Below, piece by piece: positions 1-8,068 of a stretch of 16,899 nucleotides of DNA. The stretch is taken from NCBI GenBank assembly GCA_030613605.1, contig JAUWLO010000020.1, forward strand, positions 1 through 16,899, written 5' to 3'. The notes under the pieces were generated by a model. It saw only the letters and a list, made by a program, of their open reading frames with translations, was not told where the DNA came from and did no database searches. Position 1 is the first letter of the stretch. Each line of letters opens with the position of its first letter. Both the position numbers and the translations under genes were made by a program. This DNA is from Gammaproteobacteria bacterium. Lineage in GTDB: Bacteria > Pseudomonadota > Gammaproteobacteria > SZUA-152.

Positions 1-525
1 CCTGACTGATCTCACCTTTATATTATTATTGGTATCCCGGCTTTCACGAATGAGGGCATTATTGTCACAGCCCTGAAAAGATTTCGTAAACCGATCATAA
101 AGCAACACATTCACCGTTGCGGCCAGGTTCATACAGCCGACGGTAGGTACGTAGACAACATCATCAACCCTGTTGATAACATCCTGGCTTATCGTGCCGT
201 CTTCGGGGCCGAATATATAAAAGGCATTATCCGGGTGCTTATACTCAGGTAAAGCAATTGCATTTTCGGCAAACTCAACACAGACTAACTTCATATTCAT
301 CGGTGCAACATCGATAAGGCATTCCACTTCAGTGAGCGGTATAGACTGGCCTACCTTACGACGCATGTCCGGTATGTCCGGGTTACGCATTAAAGCGCGC
401 GGATAACGCTTGCCCGTATAAAAAACGCTGTTGACCCGGAAGTTGCCAGCAGCACGCATGACAGAGCTAACATTATCCGGACTTTTGGGGTTAATTAAGC
501 CAATGTTAACTTTTGATTGTTTCAA
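1..525 (-). CDS. SpoU/TrmH-family RNA 2'-O-ribose methyltransferase (3' end cut by window)
   Basis: The 175 visible codons run without a stop to the window edge, so the C-terminus is missing. The family moves a methyl group from S-adenosylmethionine to a ribose 2'-OH in tRNA or rRNA, using a knotted SPOUT fold. Motif 1 is visible as NPKSPDNVSSVMRAA (residues 12-26, with conserved Asn and Arg), motif 2 as FGPEDGTIS (105-113), and motif 3 around VPTVGCMNLAATVNVLLYD (127-144). The frame is closed by a stop at 541-543, and the only start is TTG at 525, with AAGGA about 10 bases upstream, so a TTG start is chosen. It begins 15 bases after the GpsA-like gene ends, and its ribosome site abuts that stop, so the two are probably co-transcribed. 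The size and the NPKSP motif resemble small TrmL-like or uncharacterised SpoU proteins. The RNA target is not deducible. Confidence 0.85.
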   Translation of the reverse strand, partial: MKQSKVNIGLINPKSPDNVSSVMRAAGNFRVNSVFYTGKRYPRALMRNPDIPDMRRKVGQSIPLTEVECLIDVAPMNMKLVCVEFAENAIALPEYKHPDNAFYIFGPEDGTISQDVINRVDDVVYVPTVGCMNLAATVNVLLYDRFTKSFQGCDNNALIRESRDTNNNIKVRSVR

Positions 526-540
526 ACGAGTACGATCCTT

Positions 541-1455
541 TCAGGAATAAACCTTTTGTAAATACCCATCGATCTTTTTACCTACATCACGCGAGTCCCC
601 AACGATAGCGTGTATCAGGTGAAAAAGTGGATAGTTTTCTATATTAAATAACTGGTGCTGATTGACCATCTCGAGCGTATGGATGCCTTCACCCCCGATA
701 TTCTGGGTCTCCCCTCTTGCCAGCTTACGTCCCAGCTCATGATGATGTGAATCTTCGCTGGTGGCGGTCGTAATTAAATCCCCCAGTCCTGCAAGATGAT
801 AAGGGCTACCCGCTTGCCCTCCCATCTCACGGGCAATTTGGTCGAGTTCACGCAGGGCGGCGACTGAGAGATAGCCTCGCATGTTATCACCAAGCTGTAA
901 CTCATCTGCCATGCCAAATACCATAGCATAGACATTTTTCAGGATCACCGACCAGCTGATACCGATGACATCCGCGCTATGTTCAGTATATAGACGCGTA
1001 CCACGATACAATTCGTGTACCCTATTATAGGTATCAATATCACTACAACCGAGTTGTCCGAATGCATAACGGCCAACACGGATCTCCTCGGAGATCATTG
1101 GCCCATACAGCAAGGCATAGGCCTGGTGCGATGGGAGATTATCAGCAAAAATTTGCGCAGCGGTTTGCCCTGCTTCGTCCAGGCCTTTAGCAATACTGAG
1201 GCAGAGACAGCTATCTTTGAGGAATGGCGCGATTTGTTTAACAATTTCCTTATGTGGATTTACCGGTAGGCAAAACAGCACGATATCCGCTTTCGGTACA
1301 GTATCCTCAAGCGCCACTGATCGGAAATTTTCCTGAGGATATTTCTCCCAGATATCCAACTGCTGCCGTTCTTTTAGTAAGTACTCCATGGCGTGGCCCA
1401 TTTCACCATACCCTAGGATTAATACTCTTAATCGTTCTGCCATATGACACACCAT
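541..1455 (-). CDS. GpsA-like glycerol-3-phosphate dehydrogenase family protein, divergent
   Basis: The family reduces dihydroxyacetone phosphate to sn-glycerol 3-phosphate with NAD(P)H for phospholipid synthesis. In 304-residue numbering the Rossmann loop is GYGEMG (15-20), followed by SIAKGLD with the first active-site Lys (K90), YGPMISEE, ILKNVYA with the catalytic Lys (K173), and LAGLGDLITT (D226). These fix the family. Odd point: canonical GpsA has SRNRR just after this segment, where Arg-Asn binds the substrate phosphate. A gapless reading places S-H-H-H-E here (H237-H239), so the substrate may differ. The frame extends to ATG 1491 with no ribosome site. ATG 1455 has AGG six bases upstream, and ATG 1443 is also possible, just before the conserved fold; I chose 1455. 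It is divergent from the hydrolase and upstream of the SpoU methyltransferase. Confidence 0.8.
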   Translation of the reverse strand: MVCHMAERLRVLILGYGEMGHAMEYLLKERQQLDIWEKYPQENFRSVALEDTVPKADIVLFCLPVNPHKEIVKQIAPFLKDSCLCLSIAKGLDEAGQTAAQIFADNLPSHQAYALLYGPMISEEIRVGRYAFGQLGCSDIDTYNRVHELYRGTRLYTEHSADVIGISWSVILKNVYAMVFGMADELQLGDNMRGYLSVAALRELDQIAREMGGQAGSPYHLAGLGDLITTATSEDSHHHELGRKLARGETQNIGGEGIHTLEMVNQHQLFNIENYPLFHLIHAIVGDSRDVGKKIDGYLQKVYS

Positions 1456-1540
1456 TTTTTGCCTGTAGACTGTTGAATAGTCGATTGTCATTTATAGCAT
1501 AGCTCAAACCCGAAATTGACATGAGCGGTGGGTAATACCA

Positions 1541-2443
1541 ATGAACCAACGTCATATTATCTTTGTGCCGGGCAAGAACCCAAAACCTCCAGCAGACCAA
1601 CACCAAAGTCTATTATGGCGCACCATGGTGGAAGGTGTGCGTCGGGCCGAACCTGATGTAGTCGGTGAAATTACTCAACACGTTGATGATTTTAAACTCA
1701 TCGCCTGGAATTATCTTTATTATCACACCAACAAAGACATCAATCGCGATCTGCCCTGGATTGATGCGCTGATGAACCAGCACGGCCCCACAGAGCAGGA
1801 TATCCGGGAGGCAAAAGCCTGGCATCGTAAACTCGATCGGCTTCTTTACAATATCGTCGATTACTTACCTTTTCTACTTCGGCTGTTGCCCGAAAAAATT
1901 CGATCGACTGCAGAAGAGACTAAACGCTATTTCCAGAACAGAAACAACATTGCCTGTGATGTCCGTGAACTGTTGAAACAAGAGTTGCGCCCGTTGCTGA
2001 GAAATTCTGACAAAGTGCTACTCATTGGCCACAGTATGGGCTCGGTTATCGCCTACGATGCACTATGGGAACTCTCACACCTGGAAAATCTGCCGGGTAA
2101 GATAGACCTGTTTCTAACCATAGGTAGCCCACTGGGAATGAACTATGTACAACGCAGATTAATGGGCAATAAATATACCGGCAATAAAAGATATCCATCT
2201 AACATCAAACGCTGGGTAAATATTTCATCCATTGGTGATGTCACTGCCCTGGATCGTATTTTTTTAGATGACTTTGGTGAAATGATAAAACAGGAAATGA
2301 TTGAATCCATCGAAGATCACTGTGAAGGTATCTATAATTTCTTTCGTAATGAAAAAGGACTCAATTGTCACCGTTCCTATGGTTATTTGGTTAATCCAGC
2401 GGTGGGTAAAATTATTGCGGACTGGTGGCAACAATCCACATGA
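1541..2443 (+). CDS. Alpha/beta hydrolase (lipase/esterase-like), substrate unknown
   Basis: This 300-residue protein has no signal peptide, so it is probably cytoplasmic. The N-terminus begins with a hydrophobic strand ending in a Pro-Gly loop (HIIFVPGKNP), the usual oxyanion-side strand of the fold. The nucleophile elbow GHSMGS places the catalytic Ser at residue 165, preceded by strand KVLLI. A TIGSPLG segment (193-199) is typical of lipase-like hydrolases. SSIGDVTALD offers Asp233 or Asp238, and NCHRSYGYL offers His277 as the other triad members; these two are inferred from order and spacing. Residues 60-150 form a charged, probably helical insertion or lid. The start has a GGTGGG stretch upstream. 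The gene diverges from the GpsA-like gene and converges on the DUF1614 gene. No specific substrate can be assigned. Confidence 0.75.
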   Translation: MNQRHIIFVPGKNPKPPADQHQSLLWRTMVEGVRRAEPDVVGEITQHVDDFKLIAWNYLYYHTNKDINRDLPWIDALMNQHGPTEQDIREAKAWHRKLDRLLYNIVDYLPFLLRLLPEKIRSTAEETKRYFQNRNNIACDVRELLKQELRPLLRNSDKVLLIGHSMGSVIAYDALWELSHLENLPGKIDLFLTIGSPLGMNYVQRRLMGNKYTGNKRYPSNIKRWVNISSIGDVTALDRIFLDDFGEMIKQEMIESIEDHCEGIYNFFRNEKGLNCHRSYGYLVNPAVGKIIADWWQQST

Positions 2444-2444
2444 A

Positions 2445-2461
2445 AATGCTGTTTCAACATT
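2445..2461 (-). terminator. Possible weak terminator hairpin between convergent genes
   Basis: On the minus strand the transcript reads AAUGUUG-AAA-CAGCAUU followed by two more U. This gives a seven-pair stem with one G-U pair and a three-base loop, in the 34-base gap after the DUF1614 stop. The plus-strand transcript has a C-A mismatch in the same stem. The U-tract is short, so termination strength is doubtful. Confidence 0.3.
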
Positions 2462-2477
2462 CTTCGACCTGGATTAA

Positions 2478-3152
2478 TTAAGCCAATAACACCGCCACTA
2501 TGCCGGTAATAAAGATGCCATCAAAAGTACCTGCGCCACCAATGGCGGCTATAGGAGTACCCATCTGACGTATATCCTTTAGACGAAGAAGGTCTGCACC
2601 AATTATGACGCCTAAAGTGCCGGCAATATAAGCCAAAGGAGCGCTGTGTGCAGGGTCAATCAATAAGGCGGCCATGGCTGCACTGATAGGTGCAATAAGT
2701 ATCGGCATACCAATACCCAACCCCTGAATAGGTCGGCTCGTGAGATAACTAATAATGGTTACCAGGCTAATTCCCAGTAAGGCATGGAAAAAACTGATTG
2801 CCGTACTGAAGAGAAGATAAAGGCTAAACCCAAACGGTATTAAACAACCACCCACATTGACGGCGATTGTGGTCTTGCCCTCAAATACGAGGTGATTCAT
2901 GCGCAGCAGGCGCCACACACTCGACGGCATTTGTTGTATGGGTGCTTTGGCCTTTATGGTAACCAAAGGCAGGTTAATCAGGCTGCCGAACAACGAGCAT
3001 AATAACAATTGATAGGCCTGAGTGAGCGAAAGCCCCAGCTTATCGAAAGCGATGGTTAAAATCCCCAGCTGAATAAAGGCCAACAAAAAAGCTAAAATAA
3101 ATAAAAATAGAATCAGCTGGAACGGAGAGAAACGTTGCTGCATGTTATTCAT
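2478..3152 (-). CDS. DUF1614 family integral membrane protein
   Basis: This 224-residue protein is largely hydrophobic. Membrane segments are visible at about 11-36, 47-66, 100-137 (probably two), 146-165, 171-188 and 209-224. The C-terminal signature GTPIAAIGGAGTFDGIFITG (198-217), with the preceding GVIIGADLL, is characteristic of DUF1614, a family of unknown function in bacteria and archaea. The Gly-rich ends of several helices would suit a transporter or channel-like protein, but that is inference. ATG 3152 is used; ATG 3143 (Met4) is an alternative and neither has a strong ribosome site. It follows the CBS gene by 57 bases in the same direction and is probably the last gene of the nadA-to-DUF1614 run. 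Confidence 0.75.
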   Translation of the reverse strand: MNNMQQRFSPFQLILFLFILAFLLAFIQLGILTIAFDKLGLSLTQAYQLLLCSLFGSLINLPLVTIKAKAPIQQMPSSVWRLLRMNHLVFEGKTTIAVNVGGCLIPFGFSLYLLFSTAISFFHALLGISLVTIISYLTSRPIQGLGIGMPILIAPISAAMAALLIDPAHSAPLAYIAGTLGVIIGADLLRLKDIRQMGTPIAAIGGAGTFDGIFITGIVAVLLA

Positions 3153-3209
3153 CCATAAAAAATAATGTCCGCCCTGCTAATTATGTTTATGAAGCCTGCA
3201 GATTTTTAT

Positions 3210-3659
3210 TTAAGCACGCGTGGCGCGTTCTCTACGCCCGCCTCTATTGACTAAAGATGTTAGATTAGAGAGTTGCTCGCCAATTACTTCAATGATGTCA
3301 TCTTCTGAGACAATTCCAATAAGTCCTCCTTTGGCATTGACTACCGGGACTCGCCTTACACCTTTTGATTGCATTTGTTGAACAACCCCAGTGACCTGCT
3401 CATTTTCTTCGGCTATTAGTAAATCTGTGCTCATGATATTCCCAGTCGTGACACTAGCAACATCAATTTCCCTGGCGACAAGTTCAAGTACGATATCGCG
3501 ATCTGTAACTATGCCTACTGGCAAGTTCTGATCCATATGTCGGTCCACAACGACTACGTCACCAACGTGATATTCTCGCATGAGTTTGGCCACATCAAGC
3601 ACAGAGTCTTCTCTGTTTACAATAATGACATCACGTGTACATATTTCTCCGATAGTCAT
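3210..3659 (-). CDS. Tandem CBS-domain protein
   Basis: This 149-residue stand-alone Bateman module has two CBS domains, at about 3-62 and 70-130. Each ends in the diagnostic G-I-V-[ST]-x-x-D-I signature: GIVTDRDI at 49-56 and GIVSEDDI at 115-122. Such modules bind AMP, ATP, S-adenosylmethionine or similar nucleotides and act as sensors. No catalytic domain is attached. The short C-terminal tail GGRRERATRA is basic and could contact nucleic acid or a partner, which is inference. The start has a strong ribosome site (AGGAGGG) lying between the Lon-like stop and this ATG, only 13 bases apart, so co-expression with the protease is very likely. It may regulate the protease or the DUF1614 protein in response to energy charge, which is untested. 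Confidence 0.88.
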   Translation of the reverse strand: MTIGEICTRDVIIVNREDSVLDVAKLMREYHVGDVVVVDRHMDQNLPVGIVTDRDIVLELVAREIDVASVTTGNIMSTDLLIAEENEQVTGVVQQMQSKGVRRVPVVNAKGGLIGIVSEDDIIEVIGEQLSNLTSLVNRGGRRERATRA

Positions 3660-3672
3660 AATACCCTCCTAT

Positions 3673-6075
3673 TCATTTGTGATTATCAGCTTCCTTATCT
3701 GATTCACCGAATTCATGACGTAGCCTCGCCAATTCTTCCAGGCGTGACTTAACCCTGAAGTTAATACTACCTTTTGGATAATTACCTTTTTTATTTAATG
3801 ACCCTGCTTTAATGCCTGTGAGTAATTCAATGGCTTCATCTACCGTACTGACAGGATAAATATGAAACTTTCCTTGTTCTGAGGCCTTAACCACATTATC
3901 GCGCAGCATTAAGTGTTTAACGTTGGAGGCTGGAATAATAACGCCTTGATCACCAGTCAACGCTTTTAGATTACAGACATCAAAAAAGCCTTCAATTTTT
4001 TCATTGACGCCACCAATGGCCTGTACATTACCATGTTGATTTACTGAACCAGTGATCGCTAGATTTTGCTTGACTGGTACATTGGCCAACACACTCAATA
4101 AGGCACAGAGTTCCCCCACTGAGGCGCTATCACCTTCTATCTCTCCATAACTCTGTTCAAACACCAGGCTTGCAGAAAGGGCCAACGGTTGGTCACTTGC
4201 ATAACGTTCGCCTATAAATGAGGATAATATTAATACGCCTTTAGAATGGATGGCGCCACCCAGTTCGACTTCGCGCTCAATATCCACCACCTCACCATGC
4301 CCAAGCCTGGCGGTGGCTGTAATTCGGAAAGGTTGCCCGAAGGTGAAATTGCCCAGGTCGGCAATGGATAATCCATTTACCTGGCCTGTTTTTTCACCAT
4401 CTGTGTCTATCAGAATAGTTCCGCGCTTGATTTCATCATAAACTCGATCTCGTAATCGGTCTGTGCGCCGAATATTGGCATCGATAGCGCTTTGAACATC
4501 TTCTCGCCCAACGGTTTTTTGTTTATTTTGAGATGCACAGTGATCTGACTCTCGCATTAAGTCAGTAATACTGAGCAAATGGTTGGATAACTTCTCAGCA
4601 TCCCGAGCCAATCTCGAACTGTATTCAACGATCCTTTCTACAGCATCCCGTTTAAAAGGTAATAGTTTTTCACGGTGGGCTATTGTCGCGAGCATTTGAG
4701 CATAGATCGCCTGATTATCATCTGATCGGTCTGTTGTGTTTTCAAAATCAGCCGTAACCTTGAACAACTCAGGAAATTCAGAGTCATATTCAAGTAACAG
4801 ATAAAACAGGAGTCGATCACCCAGCAACACGACCTTTATATCCAGAGGAACTGGCTCAGGATCAAGTGATACCGTACTCACCAGGCCCAACATTTCTCCA
4901 ACAGAGCGTATTCCAATCTTATGGACGGAAAGCGCTCGCTTTAGACCCTCCCAGGCAAAGGGTTGCCTGAGAAGTTTAAGAATATCCAGAATAAGGTAAC
5001 CGCCGTTAGCAAGATGCAGGGCGCCCGGTTTAATCAATCTAAAATTGGTAGTCAGTGTGCCCATGTGGGCAATATGCTCTACACGGCCAATGAGTTTGTC
5101 AAAGGAGGGACTATCCTCATACTTAACGGGAAGGCCTTTTTGCTTACTATTATCCACTAGCAGGTTAACTTCATAACGGCCAAAAGCTTCCATTCGTTCA
5201 GATGCACCATCCTCCCCTGCCGCAGATATATCCATGTTCAAGAAGTCATTGGTATGATGAATGATATCTTGCTGTAAAGCTTTCAGATATTTTACAACCT
5301 TGGGGAATTCTTTATATTTTTTCATTAAATCATCAATAAGAACCCCAACTGCGGACATAGCCACTTCACGGTTTAGTTTTCTGAGTTTTTGTTTAGCTTC
5401 TCGCCTCCATTGAAATTGTTGGCGGACAATGTTTTCCAGCTTTTCTTCAAGCACGCTGACAATCTCTTCCACACGATTTTTCTCTTTTTCTGAAAACTTA
5501 TCAAATTGCTCTGGTGTAACTACTTCGCCCTTTTTAATCGGTTGGAAAGAAAATCCTCTGGGTGTTTTAACCAGTCGAATCCCGTGCGATTCAGCAACGT
5601 CCGACAATTCTTTTATTACTTTTTCACTAAGATCCCGTATATTTTCTTCGATTTCTTCGGACCGAATTTGATATTGATCCGATTCAAAAGCGGAAGGCAT
5701 GACACTAAGTAGGTCATCCATTAATTCTATAATGTCATCACGGAAGTTCTTACCTTTGCCGGCAGGAAATCTTAGTAACTTGGGTTTTTGAGGCAACTCA
5801 AAATTATTAACATAACACCAGTCATCGGGGGGCTCGGCCTTTGCGGCTTTCTGTTCCAGGTATTGGCGAGTTGTGGAACATTTACCCATACCGGATGGAC
5901 CCATAACAAAAAGATTGTAACCATCGTGTTTGATGTCAACGCCAAAACGTATTGCTTCCATGGCCCGATCTTGACCGGTAATCTCTTCAAGTTCCTTAAG
6001 GTCTTTTGTTGTTTCAAAACCAGGTTTACTGAGATCACACCTGGTATATAAATCTTTGGCTGGAAGTGCTTTCAT
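3673..6075 (-). CDS. Lon-like AAA+ serine protease (AAA_32 plus Lon C-terminal proteolytic domain)
   Basis: This 800-residue cytoplasmic protein has no transmembrane segment, unlike archaeal LonB. Order of parts: N-terminal region with NNF motif; P-loop GPSGMGKC (59-66); a long charged, coiled-coil-like insertion (about 135-275); GGYLILD Walker-B-like strand (358-364) followed by QPFAWEGLKRA; GDRLL and EFPELFKV sensor/arginine-finger region (419-440); proteolytic domain from about 555. The Ser-Lys dyad is Ser650 in EGDSAS and Lys693 in GGVNEKIEG. Odd: the P-loop has Cys66 where Ser/Thr is usual, and no Glu follows Walker-B Asp364, so ATP hydrolysis may be weak; this family is often degenerate here. 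The ATG has AGGA upstream. By eye the gene is more AT-rich than rtcB or dnaK. It lies downstream of the HAD gene and is tightly coupled to the CBS gene. Confidence 0.88.
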   Translation of the reverse strand: MKALPAKDLYTRCDLSKPGFETTKDLKELEEITGQDRAMEAIRFGVDIKHDGYNLFVMGPSGMGKCSTTRQYLEQKAAKAEPPDDWCYVNNFELPQKPKLLRFPAGKGKNFRDDIIELMDDLLSVMPSAFESDQYQIRSEEIEENIRDLSEKVIKELSDVAESHGIRLVKTPRGFSFQPIKKGEVVTPEQFDKFSEKEKNRVEEIVSVLEEKLENIVRQQFQWRREAKQKLRKLNREVAMSAVGVLIDDLMKKYKEFPKVVKYLKALQQDIIHHTNDFLNMDISAAGEDGASERMEAFGRYEVNLLVDNSKQKGLPVKYEDSPSFDKLIGRVEHIAHMGTLTTNFRLIKPGALHLANGGYLILDILKLLRQPFAWEGLKRALSVHKIGIRSVGEMLGLVSTVSLDPEPVPLDIKVVLLGDRLLFYLLLEYDSEFPELFKVTADFENTTDRSDDNQAIYAQMLATIAHREKLLPFKRDAVERIVEYSSRLARDAEKLSNHLLSITDLMRESDHCASQNKQKTVGREDVQSAIDANIRRTDRLRDRVYDEIKRGTILIDTDGEKTGQVNGLSIADLGNFTFGQPFRITATARLGHGEVVDIEREVELGGAIHSKGVLILSSFIGERYASDQPLALSASLVFEQSYGEIEGDSASVGELCALLSVLANVPVKQNLAITGSVNQHGNVQAIGGVNEKIEGFFDVCNLKALTGDQGVIIPASNVKHLMLRDNVVKASEQGKFHIYPVSTVDEAIELLTGIKAGSLNKKGNYPKGSINFRVKSRLEELARLRHEFGESDKEADNHK

Positions 6076-6108
6076 AATTTCCTACTCATTAGTATTATTT
6101 TTCGTGCT

Positions 6109-6122
6109 CATTAAACTTAATG
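6109..6122. repeat. Short inverted repeat upstream of the Lon-like gene
   Basis: CATTAA-AC-TTAATG is a perfect six-base inverted repeat with a two-base centre. It lies in the 54-base gap between the HAD stop and the Lon-like start. It could be an operator half-site pair, but the two-base centre is too small for an RNA hairpin loop without opening the stem. No matching copy was noticed elsewhere in the window. Confidence 0.3.
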
Positions 6123-6129
6123 TGATTTA

Positions 6130-6786
6130 CTAAAGTTCATTTAGCATTGCTTTTTCACAGTTATTAGATAACATCCTTTCAAGCAAAATGCTAAAGTTAT
6201 CCTGGTCATTAAATCGAATGACCTGATAGCCTGCCTTTCGTGCTCTGGTGATGTTATCTTCGTCATCATCAATAAACAGTATGGCTTCTGGCGGCATTTC
6301 AAGGTCTGCTGCTATATCCAGAAATAGCGAGCTATCGCGTTTGCCTTTTCCCAAATAATAACTGTTATAGATCCGGTTAAAGGCCTCACTGAAATGATAA
6401 TGCTCATCCAGTTCGTCTAACCAGTGCGTCTGATCACTGAGAATGCCTGTGACATAACCTTTATCGCGCAGCTTCTTCACTATATGGATCATCCCAGGAC
6501 GAATGACGAAGCCATTGAGAATACGTTCAGTCAGCACTTCATCTTCTCCCTTCAGGCCTGTTCTCTGTCGCAACAAAGACCAAAAATCGGCCGCCGTACC
6601 TTTCCCCAAAACAAATCCAGAATCATAAACAGCTCGCATTCCTTTCCTGGGCATATCTTCGATATTCAATCCCTGTTCCCTGGCCAATGATATCAGACCA
6701 TCCCGAAAGCCTTCTTCTGCCAATACTCCTCCAAAATCGAAAAGAATGGCGGTAATAGAATTGCTTTTCATTGGTGTTGTATTCAT
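6130..6786 (-). CDS. HAD-superfamily hydrolase (subfamily IA, YihX-like phosphatase)
   Basis: This 218-residue protein has all four HAD landmarks. Motif I is ILFDFGGVL (nucleophile Asp17), motif II ILSDQT (Ser117), motif III the Lys in LGKGKRDSS (Lys147 or Lys149), and motif IV FIDDDEDN (172-178). The cap lies between motifs I and II, as in subfamily I. Motif I is D-x-G rather than D-x-D. That is shared with YihX-type sugar-phosphate phosphatases and the phosphatase-like half of epoxide hydrolases, so activity is plausible but the substrate is unknown. The frame can be read from a TTG at 6789, but ATG 6786 with AGGA upstream is preferred. It follows nadA by 22 bases, so it is probably in the same transcript; a role in nucleotide or NAD metabolism would be a guess. 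Confidence 0.82.
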   Translation of the reverse strand: MNTTPMKSNSITAILFDFGGVLAEEGFRDGLISLAREQGLNIEDMPRKGMRAVYDSGFVLGKGTAADFWSLLRQRTGLKGEDEVLTERILNGFVIRPGMIHIVKKLRDKGYVTGILSDQTHWLDELDEHYHFSEAFNRIYNSYYLGKGKRDSSLFLDIAADLEMPPEAILFIDDDEDNITRARKAGYQVIRFNDQDNFSILLERMLSNNCEKAMLNEL

Positions 6787-6808
6787 CAAATCCTGTTAAA
6801 AACAATTG

Positions 6809-7885
6809 TCAGGCGGCATCAATCTGCTTCTGGATATTCGATTTGGAGAAATCAAGCATACGTTGAATAGGCGCCAGGGCTTTGACGCGAATCGCCTCGG
6901 GTACATGCACCTGATTTGTGCCCGTTTCTAACACATGGGCAAGATTCTTTAGGCCATTCATAGCCATCCAGGGGCAATGTGCGCAGCTTATACAGGTGGC
7001 CCCCTCGCCGCCTGTGGGTGCAACGATCAGTTCTTTATCGGGTGCTACCGCTTTCATACTGTGGAAAATGCCATAGTCTGTGGCCACGATCAGTTGTTTC
7101 GCCGTTGACTCTTCAGCCGCCTTGATGAGTTTTGTGGTGGAACCCACTACATCGGCCAGTGCGATGACCGCTTCGGGGGATTCGGGGTGTACTAACACTT
7201 CGGCGTCCGGATATAACTCCATGAGCCGTTTCAGTTCTACTGCCTTAAATTCGTCGTGAACGACACAAAAACCCTGCCAACACAACATATCGACGCCCGT
7301 TTGCTGTTGAATGTAGCGGCCAAGATGTTTGTCGGGGGCAAAGATAATTTTCTGTCCTTCCTCCTTGAGATGGTTGACGATGTCCACGGCATTACTCGAG
7401 GTTACCATCCAGTCTGCCCTTGCCTTCACTGCGGCGCTGGTATTGGCGTAAACCACCACTTCCCGATCCGGGTGCTGGTCACAAAAGGTAGTAAATTCAT
7501 CCGCCGGACAACTCAGGTCCAGTGAACAGGTGGCGTCCAGGTCTGGCATGAGTACTCGCTTTTCGGGATTGAGGATCTTGGCAGTCTCCCCCATAAATCG
7601 CACCCCAATAACCACCAGGGTATTGGCCGGGTGTGTATTACCGAAATAAGCCATTCCCAGGGAATCTGCCACATGACCGCCAGTTTCTTCAGCGAGAATC
7701 TGGAGTTCTTCATCCACGTAGACATGTGCGACGAGAACGGCATTCTGCTCTACCAATAGCTTTTTGATGTGAATTCGTAGTGATTCGCGGTCCTCTGGAG
7801 AAAGCGGAGCCGGTTTTGGTGCGTGGGCGGCCATACTGCGTATCTCGTTTTCAAGCCGTTTGGGTACTTCGTTTGCTCTGTCCAT
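6809..7885 (-). CDS. nadA: Quinolinate synthase A
   Basis: NadA condenses iminoaspartate (made by NadB) with dihydroxyacetone phosphate to quinolinate, the entry step of de novo NAD synthesis, using a [4Fe-4S] cluster. From ATG 7885 the protein is 358 residues, close to the usual roughly 350. The three cluster-ligating cysteine positions are present: Cys120 in DATCSLDLSC, Cys207 in WQGFCVVHDE, and the last Cys of CISCAHCPWMAMN (Cys304). The frame is open back to a TTG at 7966. ATG 7885 has AGGCGGGA just upstream, and the TTG would overlap the likely -35 element, so the ATG is chosen. It is first in a five-gene minus-strand run and divergent from archease. No nadB or nadC is in view. Confidence 0.95.
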   Translation of the reverse strand: MDRANEVPKRLENEIRSMAAHAPKPAPLSPEDRESLRIHIKKLLVEQNAVLVAHVYVDEELQILAEETGGHVADSLGMAYFGNTHPANTLVVIGVRFMGETAKILNPEKRVLMPDLDATCSLDLSCPADEFTTFCDQHPDREVVVYANTSAAVKARADWMVTSSNAVDIVNHLKEEGQKIIFAPDKHLGRYIQQQTGVDMLCWQGFCVVHDEFKAVELKRLMELYPDAEVLVHPESPEAVIALADVVGSTTKLIKAAEESTAKQLIVATDYGIFHSMKAVAPDKELIVAPTGGEGATCISCAHCPWMAMNGLKNLAHVLETGTNQVHVPEAIRVKALAPIQRMLDFSKSNIQKQIDAA

Positions 7886-7937
7886 TATTCCCGCCTTATT
7901 ACGAGTGTAACTGGAGTCTCGCTTTGAAAAATCTACT

Positions 7938-7966
7938 GCTATATCAAGTATAGTTAATACAGACAA
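7938..7966 (-). promoter_or_regulatory. Candidate sigma70-type promoter for the nadA run
   Basis: On the minus strand TTGTCT (7966-7961) and TATAGC (7943-7938) are separated by exactly 17 bases. Each matches four of six consensus bases. Transcription would start about 45 bases before the nadA ATG. The 183-base divergent region also has to drive archease, but I see no equally good plus-strand pair. Nothing resembling a known NAD-repressor site was recognised. Confidence 0.3.
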
Positions 7967-8068
7967 TTAGATACTTTCATTGTCGGCGTATAACGCAGCA
8001 CCGAACTAAGGAATAGTACTCAGCTTTTATAAAGTATTTTTTAACTCATAAACAAGACAACATTAGCA

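Noticed and set aside
6130..6789. Loss of the second motif-I Asp in the HAD protein as evidence of an inactive enzyme
   Set aside because: Active YihX-type phosphatases also have D-x-G in motif I, so this is a subfamily trait and not evidence of inactivation.
7886..7966. N-terminal extension of NadA from a TTG at 7966
   Set aside because: The extra 27 residues are not expected for NadA, the TTG lacks a ribosome site and overlaps a candidate -35 element, and ATG 7885 has a good ribosome site.
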